From: Pedobacter nyackensis
GTDB lineage: Bacteria; Bacteroidota; Bacteroidia; Sphingobacteriales; Sphingobacteriaceae
Direction: 5' to 3'
Assembly (NCBI RefSeq): GCF_900176505.1
Contig: NZ_FWYB01000002.1
Span: 831,237 to 895,236 of the forward strand
DNA length: 64,000 bases
Part shown: positions 43,218 through 51,455 of the stretch, one piece after another
Layout of the letters: each line of letters opens with the position of its first letter
Position numbering within the stretch: position 1 is the first letter of the stretch
The notes under the pieces: generated by a model
The model's database searches: none
Seen by the model: the letters and a program-made list of their open reading frames with translations, nothing else
Told to the model about the DNA's origin: nothing
Position numbers and translations under genes: made by a program

Positions 43218-43305
43218 GGAGAGTTGTCCGAGTGGTCGAAGGAGCACGCCTGGAAAGTGTGTATACCCCAAAAGGGTATCGAGAGTTCGAATCTCTCACT
43301 CTCCG
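43218..43305 (+). tRNA. tRNA-Ser (anticodon GGA)
   Basis: An 88-nt class II tRNA: acceptor stem GGAGAGT/ACTCTCC (7 bp), anticodon stem CACGC/GTGTG with loop CTGGAAA giving anticodon GGA, a long variable arm with TACCC/GGGTA, T arm GAGAG-TTCGAAT-CTCTC, discriminator G. The long variable arm and anticodon identify serine (codons TCC and TCT). CCA is not fully encoded (CA follows). Confidence 0.97.
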
Positions 43306-43331
43306 CATAACGAAAATAGATCGTAAAATTG

Positions 43332-43361
43332 ATAAAGCTGTTCGACTTCGAGCAGCTTTAT
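43332..43361. terminator. hairpin after tRNA-Ser, shared with DUF6266 gene
   Basis: ATAAAGCTG-T-TCG pairs with CGA-G-CAGCTTTAT around ACTT, with one T-G wobble. It lies between the tRNA and the converging DUF6266 gene (stop at 43366). T tracts are short. Confidence 0.6.
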
Positions 43362-43365
43362 TTGT

Positions 43366-44031
43366 TTAATAAAGCTCCAATCTGCCCAGGTATATACTAT
43401 CAGATACCTGTTGTCTGTCATTACTGATAAAAGCAATATAAGTTTCTACAGCTGTAGTCCCATGGTCCCCGGATATACCTGTTGAAGTTGGATAAATTTG
43501 TAAAATATCCATTCCCGCCGTTCTTCTGGCTCCACCAACAACAAAATTCGCATGTTTAATATCAGGGAAATAGGCCATGAGTAAAACCTGATCCTCATTC
43601 CGTTTATAACATGTTTCCGGATCATTTTCCCATTTAAAAGTTAACGTGCGATCTGACAATTCGACCGATGGGCGAAGAGGAAGCGGTAAGTCGCCTTTAC
43701 TCATAATTACCTTAGAAAAGTCAATCCAATAATCTGGATAATCGCCTTGTATTGCCAATTTTCTTAAATAGGAAGTCGCAGCGTTTTGTGGTATTCTGGT
43801 AGTCCCCTTTGTGTCGGGATGAAAGCTGAAACTTACAAAATTGTTAATTGGTTTCACGAATTGCATCGCCATCGAAAATTGTTTTCGTGAAATAAGTTGT
43901 TTTTCTGTAGCAGGTTTATGCGATGGATGTGGCAGTGCCCTTACTACAAATGTCCCACGCCTGATATACCCAATTAATGCGCCCACTTTTCCTATAAACG
44001 GCCCCAGAGGGCCAAACTTCATACGTCCCAT
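43366..44031 (-). CDS. DUF6266 family protein
   Basis: A 221-residue protein that looks like DUF6266: an N-terminal MGRMKFGPLGPFIGKVGALIGYIRRG-like segment rich in Gly, then ALPHPSHKPATEKQLISRKQF, followed by a beta-rich body (SVELSDRTLTFKWEND, VLLMAYFPDIKHANFV, GRLELY at the end). There is no signal peptide. The family is found in Sphingobacteriaceae and relatives, often in several copies per genome as I recall it, and has no known function. The gene stands alone, beside tRNA-Ser and downstream of an 11-bp repeat array. Confidence 0.8.
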   Translation of the reverse strand: MGRMKFGPLGPFIGKVGALIGYIRRGTFVVRALPHPSHKPATEKQLISRKQFSMAMQFVKPINNFVSFSFHPDTKGTTRIPQNAATSYLRKLAIQGDYPDYWIDFSKVIMSKGDLPLPLRPSVELSDRTLTFKWENDPETCYKRNEDQVLLMAYFPDIKHANFVVGGARRTAGMDILQIYPTSTGISGDHGTTAVETYIAFISNDRQQVSDSIYLGRLELY

Positions 44032-44152
44032 AAATATTTGGTTTACAGTGACCTGACATTAGGATCACAACTTGAAGTTAAATAAGAAATATCAGTGAGT
44101 ATAACCGGAAATGGTAATAAAGTTAGCTAAAAATAGAGTTTAATCTGATATA

Positions 44153-44201
44153 AGCAGTAGGAGACCAGTCCAATAGCAGTCGAATACCAGTACGATAGCA
44201 G
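44153..44201. repeat. 11-bp periodic repeat array, about 4.5 units
   Basis: Consecutive units AGCAGTAGGAG, ACCAGTCCAAT, AGCAGTCGAAT, ACCAGTACGAT and a partial AGCAG alternate in a 22-bp higher-order repeat; the shared core is A(G/C)CAGT. The array lies 120 bp upstream of the DUF6266 start. There is no ORF in the surrounding 300 bp. Confidence 0.8.
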
Positions 44202-44258
44202 GCTAATTTAATGTCCGTGTATTATACTTTTCGATACCCGGTGGTGGGTTTTTAATTG

Positions 44259-44296
44259 AAAAGCCTAACTAATGATCTGGACTAGTTAGGCTTTTT
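44259..44296. terminator. terminator downstream of glpF
   Basis: AAAAGCCTAACTA (44259-44271) pairs with TAGTTAGGCTTTT (44283-44295) around an 11-nt loop. It lies between glpF and the DUF6266 gene, both on the minus strand, and closes the glycerol operon. Confidence 0.8.
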
Positions 44297-44328
44297 GTGA
44301 AATATTGTTCTGATGTTTTTAAACGGCC

Positions 44329-45060
44329 CTATCCCTTTATACACAAGTATAAAACAGCAGCCAATGCGCAGCCAATGATTGGTCCAACTACCGGAATCCA
44401 GGCATAGCCCCAGTTGTTACCACCTTTTCCGGCAACGGGTAATATGGCATGCATAATCCTCGGGCCAAGATCTCTGGCTGGATTAATAGCATAACCTGTG
44501 GTCCCGCCAAGAGATAAACCGATTACCCAAACCAGAAATGTTACCGGCAGGGCACCAATAGAGCCTAATCCGATAGGGTTTTTATCTACGCCCATTTCAG
44601 CGCCTGTAAAGTGAAAGATCACAAAGATCAGCACAAAGGTTCCAATGATCTCACTGATGAGGTTGGAGACTGTATTTGGAATGGCAGGCGCGGTGCAGAA
44701 GGTGGCATGTTTTGCCCCTTTGTCTTCCGTTCCGGCATAGAAGTCTTTGAACAACAACCAAACCAGGAAAGCCCCTAGCATGGCACCGATAAACTGTGCT
44801 GCAATATAGGTGGGTGCATCGACCCAGCTAAATTTTCCGGCTATGGCCAGGCCAATGGTTACTGCCGGGTTCAGGTGCGCGCCGCTATATGGGGCGGCAA
44901 TAACCACCCCAACAAATACAGCAAGCGCCCAGGCAGTAGTGATCACTATCCAACCACCGCCATTCCCTTTGGTTCCTTTCAAAACCACGTTAGCAACAAC
45001 TCCGTTGCCCAACAAAATCAAAAACATTGTGCCGAGAATTTCGGCTAAAAAAGGAGACAT
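44329..45060 (-). CDS. glpF: glycerol uptake facilitator, MIP/aquaporin family
   Basis: Six-helix channel with both half-helix motifs: GAHLNPAVTIGL (first NPA) and GYAINPARDLGPR (second NPA, with the Asp after Arg that marks glycerol channels). The length of 243 residues and an expanded loop after helix 3 (DFYAGTEDKGAKHATF) fit glycerol facilitators. It is 33 bp downstream of glpK on the same strand, so the glycerol is trapped by phosphorylation as it enters. Confidence 0.95.
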   Translation of the reverse strand: MSPFLAEILGTMFLILLGNGVVANVVLKGTKGNGGGWIVITTAWALAVFVGVVIAAPYSGAHLNPAVTIGLAIAGKFSWVDAPTYIAAQFIGAMLGAFLVWLLFKDFYAGTEDKGAKHATFCTAPAIPNTVSNLISEIIGTFVLIFVIFHFTGAEMGVDKNPIGLGSIGALPVTFLVWVIGLSLGGTTGYAINPARDLGPRIMHAILPVAGKGGNNWGYAWIPVVGPIIGCALAAVLYLCIKG

Positions 45061-45093
45061 ATAGGCTAAATTAAAATGTGTTTATAGGTTTAG

Positions 45094-46584
45094 TTAATCT
45101 TCTGCGGCTGCTTTTGCTGCCTTAACAGCTCTGTTCCAGCCTTTAATCCGTTCGGGAATGTTCTCTGCGGCACCAGCATTAAAGTTCTTGTCAATTTTCC
45201 ATTGTCCGCTAATGTCGTCCATGCTGTCCCAGTAACCTACTGCAAGACCGGCGAGATATGCGGCTCCTAAAGCGGTTACTTCAGTTACTTTCGGACGAAT
45301 TACAGTAGTATCCAGCAGGTCGGCCTGAAACTGCATCAGCATATCATTGGCTGTTGCGCCTCCATCTACCCTTAATTCTTTAATGCTAAGCCCAGAGTCG
45401 GCTTCCATAGCTTTTAATACCTCCATGGTTTGAAAAGCAATACTTTCTACAGCAGCCCTGGCCAGGTGTGATGCCGTTGTTCCCCTGGTAATGCCGGTTA
45501 TCGTGCCCCTTGCGTCCTGATTCCAGTGCGGTGCGCCAAGTCCTGCAAATGCAGGAACCAGGTATACGCCTCCGGTATCCTTTACCTGGAGTGCCAGTTT
45601 CTCCACATCAGCTGATGTTTGAATGATACCCAGCCCATCTCTTAGCCATTGCACTACAGCTCCGCCTATAAAAATACTGCCCTCTAGTGCATATTGAACT
45701 TTACCGTTTATTTTCCAGGCTATGGTTGTGATGAGGTTGTTTTGCGAAGTAATAGGCTTATCGCCAATATTCATCAGCATAAAGCAGCCTGTTCCATAAG
45801 TGTTTTTCACCATACCCACCTGTGTACACATTTGTCCGAATAGCGCGGCCTGCTGGTCGCCTGCAATTCCTGCAATTGGAATTTTTGCAGCAAGCACATT
45901 GCCGGTTGTTTCCCCGTAAACCTCACTTGATGATTTAACTTCCGGGAGAATGCTTCTTGGAATATCAAAGAGATCCAGTAATTCCTGGTCCCAGTCAAGT
46001 GTGTGAATGTTGTATATCATTGTTCTTGATGCATTACTTACATCAGTAACATGTACTCTTCCATCAGTCAAATTCCAGATCAACCAGGAGTCGATCGTTC
46101 CAAAAGCGATTTCTCCTGCTGCCGCCTTTTCTCTTGCACCTTCTACATGATCAAGGATCCATTTTATTTTGGTCGCCGAAAAATAGGCATCTAAAATAAG
46201 TCCTGTTTTTTCCTGTATATTTTTGGCCAGACCTTTAGCTCTAAGTTCATCGCAATAACCAGAAGTGCGCCTGTCTTGCCATACAATAGCGTTGTACAGA
46301 GGCTCTCCGGTTTTCCTATCCCATAATACTGTAGTCTCACGCTGGTTGGTGATACCTATTGCCGCAATGTCGGTAGGGGTAAGTCCTGCTTTTACTATAG
46401 CTTCAGTGGCTACAGAAATTTGGCTGGTCCATATTTCACTGGCGTTATGTTCTACCCATCCTGGTTGAGGGTAAATCTGTTTAAACTCCTTTTGTGCGAT
46501 GGATATAATACTTCCTTCCTTATTAAATACAATTGCCCTTGAACTTGTGGTTCCCTGATCAAAGGATAAAATAAATTTGCTCAT
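45094..46584 (-). CDS. glpK: glycerol kinase
   Basis: FGGY-family kinase making glycerol 3-phosphate. The N-terminal phosphate loop is [17 protein letters not shown]; substrate residues are in [17 protein letters not shown], and the C-terminal ADP-binding segment is [20 protein letters not shown]. Length 496 is normal. It is the first gene of a glpK-glpF pair; glpD is not in the window. No clear operator was found upstream. Confidence 0.97.
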   Translation of the reverse strand: MSKFILSFDQGTTSSRAIVFNKEGSIISIAQKEFKQIYPQPGWVEHNASEIWTSQISVATEAIVKAGLTPTDIAAIGITNQRETTVLWDRKTGEPLYNAIVWQDRRTSGYCDELRAKGLAKNIQEKTGLILDAYFSATKIKWILDHVEGAREKAAAGEIAFGTIDSWLIWNLTDGRVHVTDVSNASRTMIYNIHTLDWDQELLDLFDIPRSILPEVKSSSEVYGETTGNVLAAKIPIAGIAGDQQAALFGQMCTQVGMVKNTYGTGCFMLMNIGDKPITSQNNLITTIAWKINGKVQYALEGSIFIGGAVVQWLRDGLGIIQTSADVEKLALQVKDTGGVYLVPAFAGLGAPHWNQDARGTITGITRGTTASHLARAAVESIAFQTMEVLKAMEADSGLSIKELRVDGGATANDMLMQFQADLLDTTVIRPKVTEVTALGAAYLAGLAVGYWDSMDDISGQWKIDKNFNAGAAENIPERIKGWNRAVKAAKAAAED

Positions 46585-46678
46585 AATTTATAATTGCAAT
46601 GATGTGTAATAAAACGTAAGTATAAACAATCATTATCGAAAGTAAAAGATACCATGCGAAATTCTCTGGTTTTGAAAT

Positions 46679-46724
46679 AAAAAAAGCGGGCTGTACCATT
46701 TTTATGATACAGCCCGCTTTTTTT
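46679..46724 (-). terminator. terminator, GTATC-core hairpin family
   Basis: A long stem (AGCGGGCTGTACCAT with ATGATACAGCCCGCT, one mismatch) has a TTTT loop and seven A or T on each side. It lies between the porin-like gene and glpK, both on the minus strand, and would end the porin transcript. Confidence 0.9.
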
Positions 46725-46739
46725 GAAATTAAGTAAAGA

Positions 46740-47354
46740 CTAGAATTTTACGCCTACACCCACTGAGAAAACCTGGTTTTTAAATTCAGGAGTCTCCCTT
46801 GATCCGTCCTCATTGTTTTTCTGGAAATCCAGTGCGTAACGGCCATGGATATCAAATTGGCTGTTGATGTCATATCTAAAACCAATTAGTCCACCAACCA
46901 AACTCTTTTTAAATCTGTCCGATTTGTCTTCGATGATTTCCTGCTCAGCTGTTCCTATACCATTTTCAAATTTGTTTTTTGTAGATAGTAAGAAAGATAC
47001 TTGAGGACCAGCTACCAGGTTTAATCCACTACCACCAATATTAATACTGGCCAAAATTGGAAGGTCGATAAAACTTGTGGTCTGAGTGAAATCTCCGAAT
47101 ACTGTTTCTGCTTTGTAACCTTTGGTCGAGTAAAGTAACTCCGGAGTAAAGGCCAAACCTTTAATCAGGTTAATATCTAAAGTTACACCGGCGTTGAAAC
47201 CAGGATTTACTTTTGTTTTAAAATCATTGTCTCCATTATCTTTAATGATGTTTGGAAGGTTTAAACCGCCTTTAATCCCCAATCTAATTGGGCTCTGTGC
47301 GTTGGCAGCACCAGCTGCAAATAGGCCTAAGGCCAAAATAATTATCTTTTTCAT
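46740..47354 (-). CDS. porin family outer membrane beta-barrel protein
   Basis: A signal peptide (MKKIIILALGLFAAGAANAQ) is followed by an 8-10-strand barrel pattern: IRLGIKGGLNLPNI, NPGFNAGVTLDINLI, GLAFTPELLYSTKGYK, SFIDLPILASINIGG, LNLVAGPQVSFLL and the closing FSVGVGVKF with terminal Phe. This is the PorT/OMP_b-brl_2 type common in Bacteroidetes. Length 204. Role is unknown. It has its own terminator and diverges from the GH3 gene over a 303-bp region. Confidence 0.9.
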   Translation of the reverse strand: MKKIIILALGLFAAGAANAQSPIRLGIKGGLNLPNIIKDNGDNDFKTKVNPGFNAGVTLDINLIKGLAFTPELLYSTKGYKAETVFGDFTQTTSFIDLPILASINIGGSGLNLVAGPQVSFLLSTKNKFENGIGTAEQEIIEDKSDRFKKSLVGGLIGFRYDINSQFDIHGRYALDFQKNNEDGSRETPEFKNQVFSVGVGVKF

Positions 47355-47504
47355 GTGTTATGTGTTTTGTTATACTACCATAGGAAAGAAATGTGCCAGT
47401 TTTGAATAAAAAGACAATTTTATATGTTAAAATCCCCTAAAATAGGTGTGCAGCTGGGGATTAGCCCGCATTAACTCGGGCTGACTGTTCGGTTGATGTT
47501 AAGC
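47355..47504. other. left part of porin/GH3 divergent region
   Basis: No gene is seen. A 6-bp stem (AGCCCG/CGGGCT, 47463-47482) precedes the large palindrome. No confident promoter for the porin-like gene was identified. Confidence 0.5.
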
Positions 47505-47554
47505 GTATGGATTGTCCAATTGTATCAAATTTGATACAATTGGACAATCCATAC
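47505..47554. repeat. perfect 50-bp palindrome
   Basis: The 25-bp arms (47505-47529 and 47530-47554) are exact reverse complements with no spacer; the centre reads TTGTATCAAATTTGATACAA. No T run follows. It lies between the divergent porin-like and GH3 genes, and its core GTATC/GATAC is the one shared by the terminator-like hairpin family. Confidence 0.95.
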
Positions 47555-47602
47555 TAACAGGAGGGGAATCTGGCTGTGCCAATTATCTGCGGGATTCCTT
47601 TT

Positions 47603-47634
47603 AAATCCATTAAATGGATTTTTGCTTAACTTTG
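47603..47634 (+). promoter_or_regulatory. GH3 promoter -7 box with inverted repeat
   Basis: TAACTTTG (47627-47634) matches the -7 consensus exactly, 24 bp before the GH3 start. Just upstream, AAATCCATT and AATGGATTT (47603-47621) form an inverted repeat with a 1-bp centre covering the -33 region, where a repressor could act. Confidence 0.45.
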
Positions 47635-47657
47635 ACGTTTAACCAATTGTTATACAA

Positions 47658-49364
47658 ATGAATGTAAAGCGTTTTTTTATAGTCAGTTTACTTTTATCAG
47701 CAACTTTATTTAGTGCTCAGGCACAGCAGAAAACCTATTTGCAAACATTGGCAGAGCCAAATGCATGGGTAGATTCAGTCTTTAAACGTTTAAGTAAACG
47801 TCAGAAAATTGCGCAATTGTTTTTTGTAAGAGCACACACCAATTTTGGTAAGACCTTCGAAGATTCGATAGGAAAAGTAATCAGAAAAGAGCGTGTTGGT
47901 GGTTTGGTGTTTTTCCAGGGCGGGCCAGGCCGACAAGCCATATTAACCAATCAGTACCAGTCGTTAGCCCGTGTACCCTTATTGATTACCTCTGACGGGG
48001 AATGGGGACTTGGAATGCGTTTGGATAGCACGATTTCTTATCCTTATCAAATGGCATTAGGAGCAGTTCAAAATAAGGATCTCCTTTATAAAATGGGGCT
48101 TGAAGTGGCAAAGGATTACCGACGGATTGGGATGCATATGAACCTGGCTCCAGATGTGGATGTAAATAACAATCCTAAAAACCCGGTCATCAATTTCCGC
48201 TCTTTTGGCGAAAATAAGTACAATGTAGCAACTAAAGCTGCTGCTTATATGAAAGGTATGCAGGATGGTGGACTATTGGTGAGTATTAAACACTTCCCCG
48301 GCCATGGCGATACGGACGTAGATTCGCATTATGATTTGCCGCAGTTAAAATTCACAAAGGAACGTTTGGATAGTTTAGAACTTTATCCTTTCAGAGAATT
48401 GATTAAAGACGGTGCAGCAGGAGTAATGATTGCACACATGAATATTCCATCCTTGGATAACACCCCAAATATGCCGTCTACTTTATCAAAACCTATAGTT
48501 ACGGGTTTGTTGAAAGAGCAACTTGGCTTTAAAGGTATCGTGATTTCGGATGCTATGGGTATGAACGGCGTGGTGAAGAATTTTAAAAATGGGGAGGCGG
48601 ATGTCATGGGCGTCATAGCCGGTAACGATATTATAGAATTATCAGAGAATAGCGCCAGGGCAATAAAGTTGGTGCGTAAGGCTGTTCGCCAGGGAAGACT
48701 TAGCATGGATCAGGTTAATGAAAGTGTGCGGAAAATCCTTACGGCTAAATATTGGGCAGGTTTAAATGTTAAAGCTCCGATTGATGAAAATAATGTTCTT
48801 GGAGGGGTGAACCGACCGGAAAGTCAGGCTTTGTTACAGCAACTATCCGAAGCTTCTATGACTTTATTAAGAGGCAAGGAGAACATCCAGCAGCTGAGTG
48901 CAGAGAAGCGGACGGTAATCATCAGTATAGGTACACCAGAGGTGACTACCTTTCAGCGCGAACTGGGCGCTTATTATAAAAACGCGGTTTTCTATACCCT
49001 TGATAAGAATGCCAGCGCTAATGCAATTGCAAAGGTGTTAAGAGATCTGAAAGCATTCGATCAGCTTATTATAGGTATTCATGACACTCGCTCACGTCCA
49101 GGTAATGGAATGGTTTTAAGTGCTGATCTGAAACAGTTCATCAAGGATATGTCTTTAAGTAATGCCGTTTTTGCCTTATTTGCTAATCCTTATAATCTGG
49201 CTTCATTGCCGGGTCTGGAGCAAAGTAAAGGCCTGGTAGTGGCCTATCAGAAAGAGGCCTTTATGCAGAAGGCAGCTGCGGCTGTAATTAAGAAGCAAGT
49301 GATTGCTACAGGGAAACTACCAGTTACGGTAAACAGTTTCTTTAAATACGGTGAAGGATATTAA
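47658..49364 (+). CDS. glycoside hydrolase family 3 enzyme, NagZ-like
   Basis: Exported (signal peptide MNVKRFFIVSLLLSATLFSA, ending QAQ). The GH3 N-terminal domain carries the NagZ-type motif KHFPGHGDTDVDSHYDLP, whose His and Asp serve in catalysis, and GFKGIVISDAMGMNGV with the nucleophile Asp. Beta-N-acetylglucosaminidase acting on peptidoglycan or chitin fragments is the best call. After the catalytic domain a GH3 C-terminal domain (about 390-568) follows. Many Bacteroidetes relatives that I recall carry a further beta-lactamase-like domain and are about 1000 residues; this protein stops at 568. Confidence 0.88.
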   Translation: MNVKRFFIVSLLLSATLFSAQAQQKTYLQTLAEPNAWVDSVFKRLSKRQKIAQLFFVRAHTNFGKTFEDSIGKVIRKERVGGLVFFQGGPGRQAILTNQYQSLARVPLLITSDGEWGLGMRLDSTISYPYQMALGAVQNKDLLYKMGLEVAKDYRRIGMHMNLAPDVDVNNNPKNPVINFRSFGENKYNVATKAAAYMKGMQDGGLLVSIKHFPGHGDTDVDSHYDLPQLKFTKERLDSLELYPFRELIKDGAAGVMIAHMNIPSLDNTPNMPSTLSKPIVTGLLKEQLGFKGIVISDAMGMNGVVKNFKNGEADVMGVIAGNDIIELSENSARAIKLVRKAVRQGRLSMDQVNESVRKILTAKYWAGLNVKAPIDENNVLGGVNRPESQALLQQLSEASMTLLRGKENIQQLSAEKRTVIISIGTPEVTTFQRELGAYYKNAVFYTLDKNASANAIAKVLRDLKAFDQLIIGIHDTRSRPGNGMVLSADLKQFIKDMSLSNAVFALFANPYNLASLPGLEQSKGLVVAYQKEAFMQKAAAAVIKKQVIATGKLPVTVNSFFKYGEGY

Positions 49365-49373
49365 TAGGACGTT

Positions 49374-50027
49374 TTGCAGTTTTTAGATATTCATACACAC
49401 CAGGAAGGAACAGACCCGGAAGTCAGGAGTATTTTAAGTCTTTCGCTTACCGGCATGCAAACCGCATTGCCGGAGGATAGGGATATTTCTGTAGGTCTGC
49501 ACCCATGGTTTGCAACAATGGATCATCTGGAAGCAGATTATATAAGGCTTGTTGAGGCCGCAAAAAAGACTCAGGTAAAATTGATTGGAGAATGTGGACT
49601 GGATCGCCTGAAAGGGGAAAGCCTGGAAAATCAGCTGATTGTTTTGAAAAAACAGCTGACGCTGGCGGTCGACATTCATAAACCGGTGATTTTGCATTGT
49701 GTGCGCTGCTTTGATGAGTTGATCGCGCTAAAAAAAGAAATAAAACCCACTGTGCCGCTTATCATTCATGGGTATAATAAAAACGAACAACTGGGGCGTC
49801 AACTGCTTTTTAATGGGTTTTATCTTTCATTTGGTAAAGCTATTCTGAATGCAGAGTCCGGTGCTGCAATCCTGCTTAAGGAGGCAGAGGTTTTCTTCCT
49901 TGAGACCGATGATGCTCATTGTGATATCAGGGAAATCTATCAGGCGGCAGCAAATTTAAAAAAATGTACCATTGAGGAGGTGAAAGCGCTTATTTTTGCC
50001 AGTTGGGAAAAGATAAAGCTTATTTAA
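49374..50027 (+). CDS. TatD family hydrolase
   Basis: A metal-dependent hydrolase/nuclease family member of 217 residues. The start is TTG at 49374, giving MQFLDIHTHQEG with the first metal His pair; other ligands are in IGECGLDRLKG, PVILHCVRCFDEL, IIHGYNKNEQL and ETDDAH. It is somewhat shorter than E. coli TatD (about 260). It lies 10 bp after the GH3 gene and 2 bp before tcdA, so the three are probably cotranscribed. Confidence 0.88.
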   Translation: MQFLDIHTHQEGTDPEVRSILSLSLTGMQTALPEDRDISVGLHPWFATMDHLEADYIRLVEAAKKTQVKLIGECGLDRLKGESLENQLIVLKKQLTLAVDIHKPVILHCVRCFDELIALKKEIKPTVPLIIHGYNKNEQLGRQLLFNGFYLSFGKAILNAESGAAILLKEAEVFFLETDDAHCDIREIYQAAANLKKCTIEEVKALIFASWEKIKLI

Positions 50028-50028
50028 T

Positions 50029-50808
50029 ATGTCAGATTTAAACTGGTTATCGCGCTCTGCACTATTAGTGGGGGATGAAGGGATTAATATTTTGCAGCAA
50101 AAGCACGTGCTGGTAGTGGGACTTGGTGGTGTCGGTTCTTTTGCAGCGGAGTTTATTTGCCGTTCCGGTGTGGGTGAGATGACCATTGTAGATGGCGATG
50201 TTGTTGACCCGAGTAATCGGAATCGGCAACTACCGGCTTTGTCTACCAATCACGGCCAAAGTAAGGCCGATATTATGCAGGAGCGCTTATTAGCGATCAA
50301 TCCGGATCTTAAACTTCATGTTGTGAGGGACTTTTTAACCCCTCAGAAATGCAGGGAATTGATGGAGCAGCCTTTTGACTACGTGATGGATTGTATTGAT
50401 AGTCTTACACCCAAGGTTATCTTATTGGCTAAAGCCCTGGAAAAAAATGTCCCAATTGTAAGTTCAATGGGTGCTGGAGGTAGGATGGATCCTACTCAGG
50501 TGAGGGTGACCTGGCTACCGGATACTTACCAATGTGTTTTTGCACAGTACGTACGAAAACGGTTAAAAAGACATGAAAATTATAACCAGATCAAAGCTGT
50601 ATTTTCTACTGAGGAGACTTCGAAGGACGCGCTGCTGATGACGGATGGCAGTAATTTTAAACGGTCTGCCTATGGCACAATATCTTACCTGCCTGCAGCC
50701 TTTGGTGGCGTTTGCGCTTCAGTAGCTATCAGAGATATGTTAGGCCATACCATTACCATGGCCGAAAGACCTCCGAGAATAGCTGCAAAGAAGAAAAAGA
50801 AACCCTGA
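50029..50808 (+). CDS. tcdA: tRNA threonylcarbamoyladenosine dehydratase
   Basis: E1-like ThiF-superfamily enzyme that cyclises t6A37 to ct6A in tRNA using ATP. It starts WLSRSALLVGDEGINILQQK, then the ATP-binding VLVVGLGGVGSFAAEFICRSGVG and DGDVVDPSNRNRQ. MDCIDSLTPKVILL and the later SMGAGGRMDPTQVRV are typical for TcdA/CsdL rather than MoeB or ThiF. Length 259 is normal. The gene is coupled to the TatD gene. Confidence 0.93.
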   Translation: MSDLNWLSRSALLVGDEGINILQQKHVLVVGLGGVGSFAAEFICRSGVGEMTIVDGDVVDPSNRNRQLPALSTNHGQSKADIMQERLLAINPDLKLHVVRDFLTPQKCRELMEQPFDYVMDCIDSLTPKVILLAKALEKNVPIVSSMGAGGRMDPTQVRVTWLPDTYQCVFAQYVRKRLKRHENYNQIKAVFSTEETSKDALLMTDGSNFKRSAYGTISYLPAAFGGVCASVAIRDMLGHTITMAERPPRIAAKKKKKP

Positions 50809-50819
50809 TTTACAGGGCT

Positions 50820-51329
50820 CTATTTGTTGTTTTCCGGTTTAATGGCATCGGCTGTCCAGCCCTTTAAAAACTCCATTACCTTTTTAACACTATGACCTTT
50901 CCCTTCTTCCAGGTAGGCTGAGTTTTGGATGTGGATTACCTTTCCATTTCCGTCAAGGATAACAAATACAGGGAAACCAAAACGGCCAGGATAACCCAAA
51001 CGGGCCATTGTTTCAGTATTTTTATTGTCCTGACTATAGTTCACCAATACGGTTTCGTAATTGTTGTTTAGGTAATCTTTCAGTTCAGGGGTAGCATCAA
51101 CCATCTTGTGAAATAGAATACACCAGCTGCACCAGTTGCCTCCAACTTGTATAAACACATGCTTGCCGGCTTTTTTGGCTTTTGCAACGGCAGCATCGAT
51201 ATCCGCCTTTGCATTGGCTTTGGGATTGTAAATCGTTACAGGTTCCTTTTTTGCAGGTTGGTTGTTTTGTGCAACGGCCGATACAGATATGGCGATAAAA
51301 GCGAATAATACTAACGCAAGTTTTCTCAT
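50820..51329 (-). CDS. periplasmic thioredoxin-fold protein
   Basis: A signal peptide (MRKLALVLFAFIAISVSAVA) is followed by a thioredoxin fold with redox motif WCSWC (Cys67 and Cys70), a helix KKAGKHVFIQVGGN before it and FPVFVILDGNGKVIHIQNSA with the cis-proline after. Length 169. It probably reduces or oxidises protein thiols outside the cytoplasm. It converges with tcdA, separated by 11 bp, with a small CCCTG/CAGGG hairpin at 50803-50817. Confidence 0.9.
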   Translation of the reverse strand: MRKLALVLFAFIAISVSAVAQNNQPAKKEPVTIYNPKANAKADIDAAVAKAKKAGKHVFIQVGGNWCSWCILFHKMVDATPELKDYLNNNYETVLVNYSQDNKNTETMARLGYPGRFGFPVFVILDGNGKVIHIQNSAYLEEGKGHSVKKVMEFLKGWTADAIKPENNK

Positions 51330-51455
51330 TTTTTTGAATTTATATACAATTTTAAGTATTTATCAGTTATGTATGGTAATGTATTTTCAGGATAAGCATT
51401 GACCCCGATGATTATTTTGTCTGCCGATATTATAAAATATTAATAGCTTTACCTA

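Noticed and set aside
50803..50817. A CCCTG/CAGGG hairpin between tcdA and the thioredoxin gene as terminator.
   Set aside because: The stem is only 5 bp and no T run follows, so it is mentioned only in passing.
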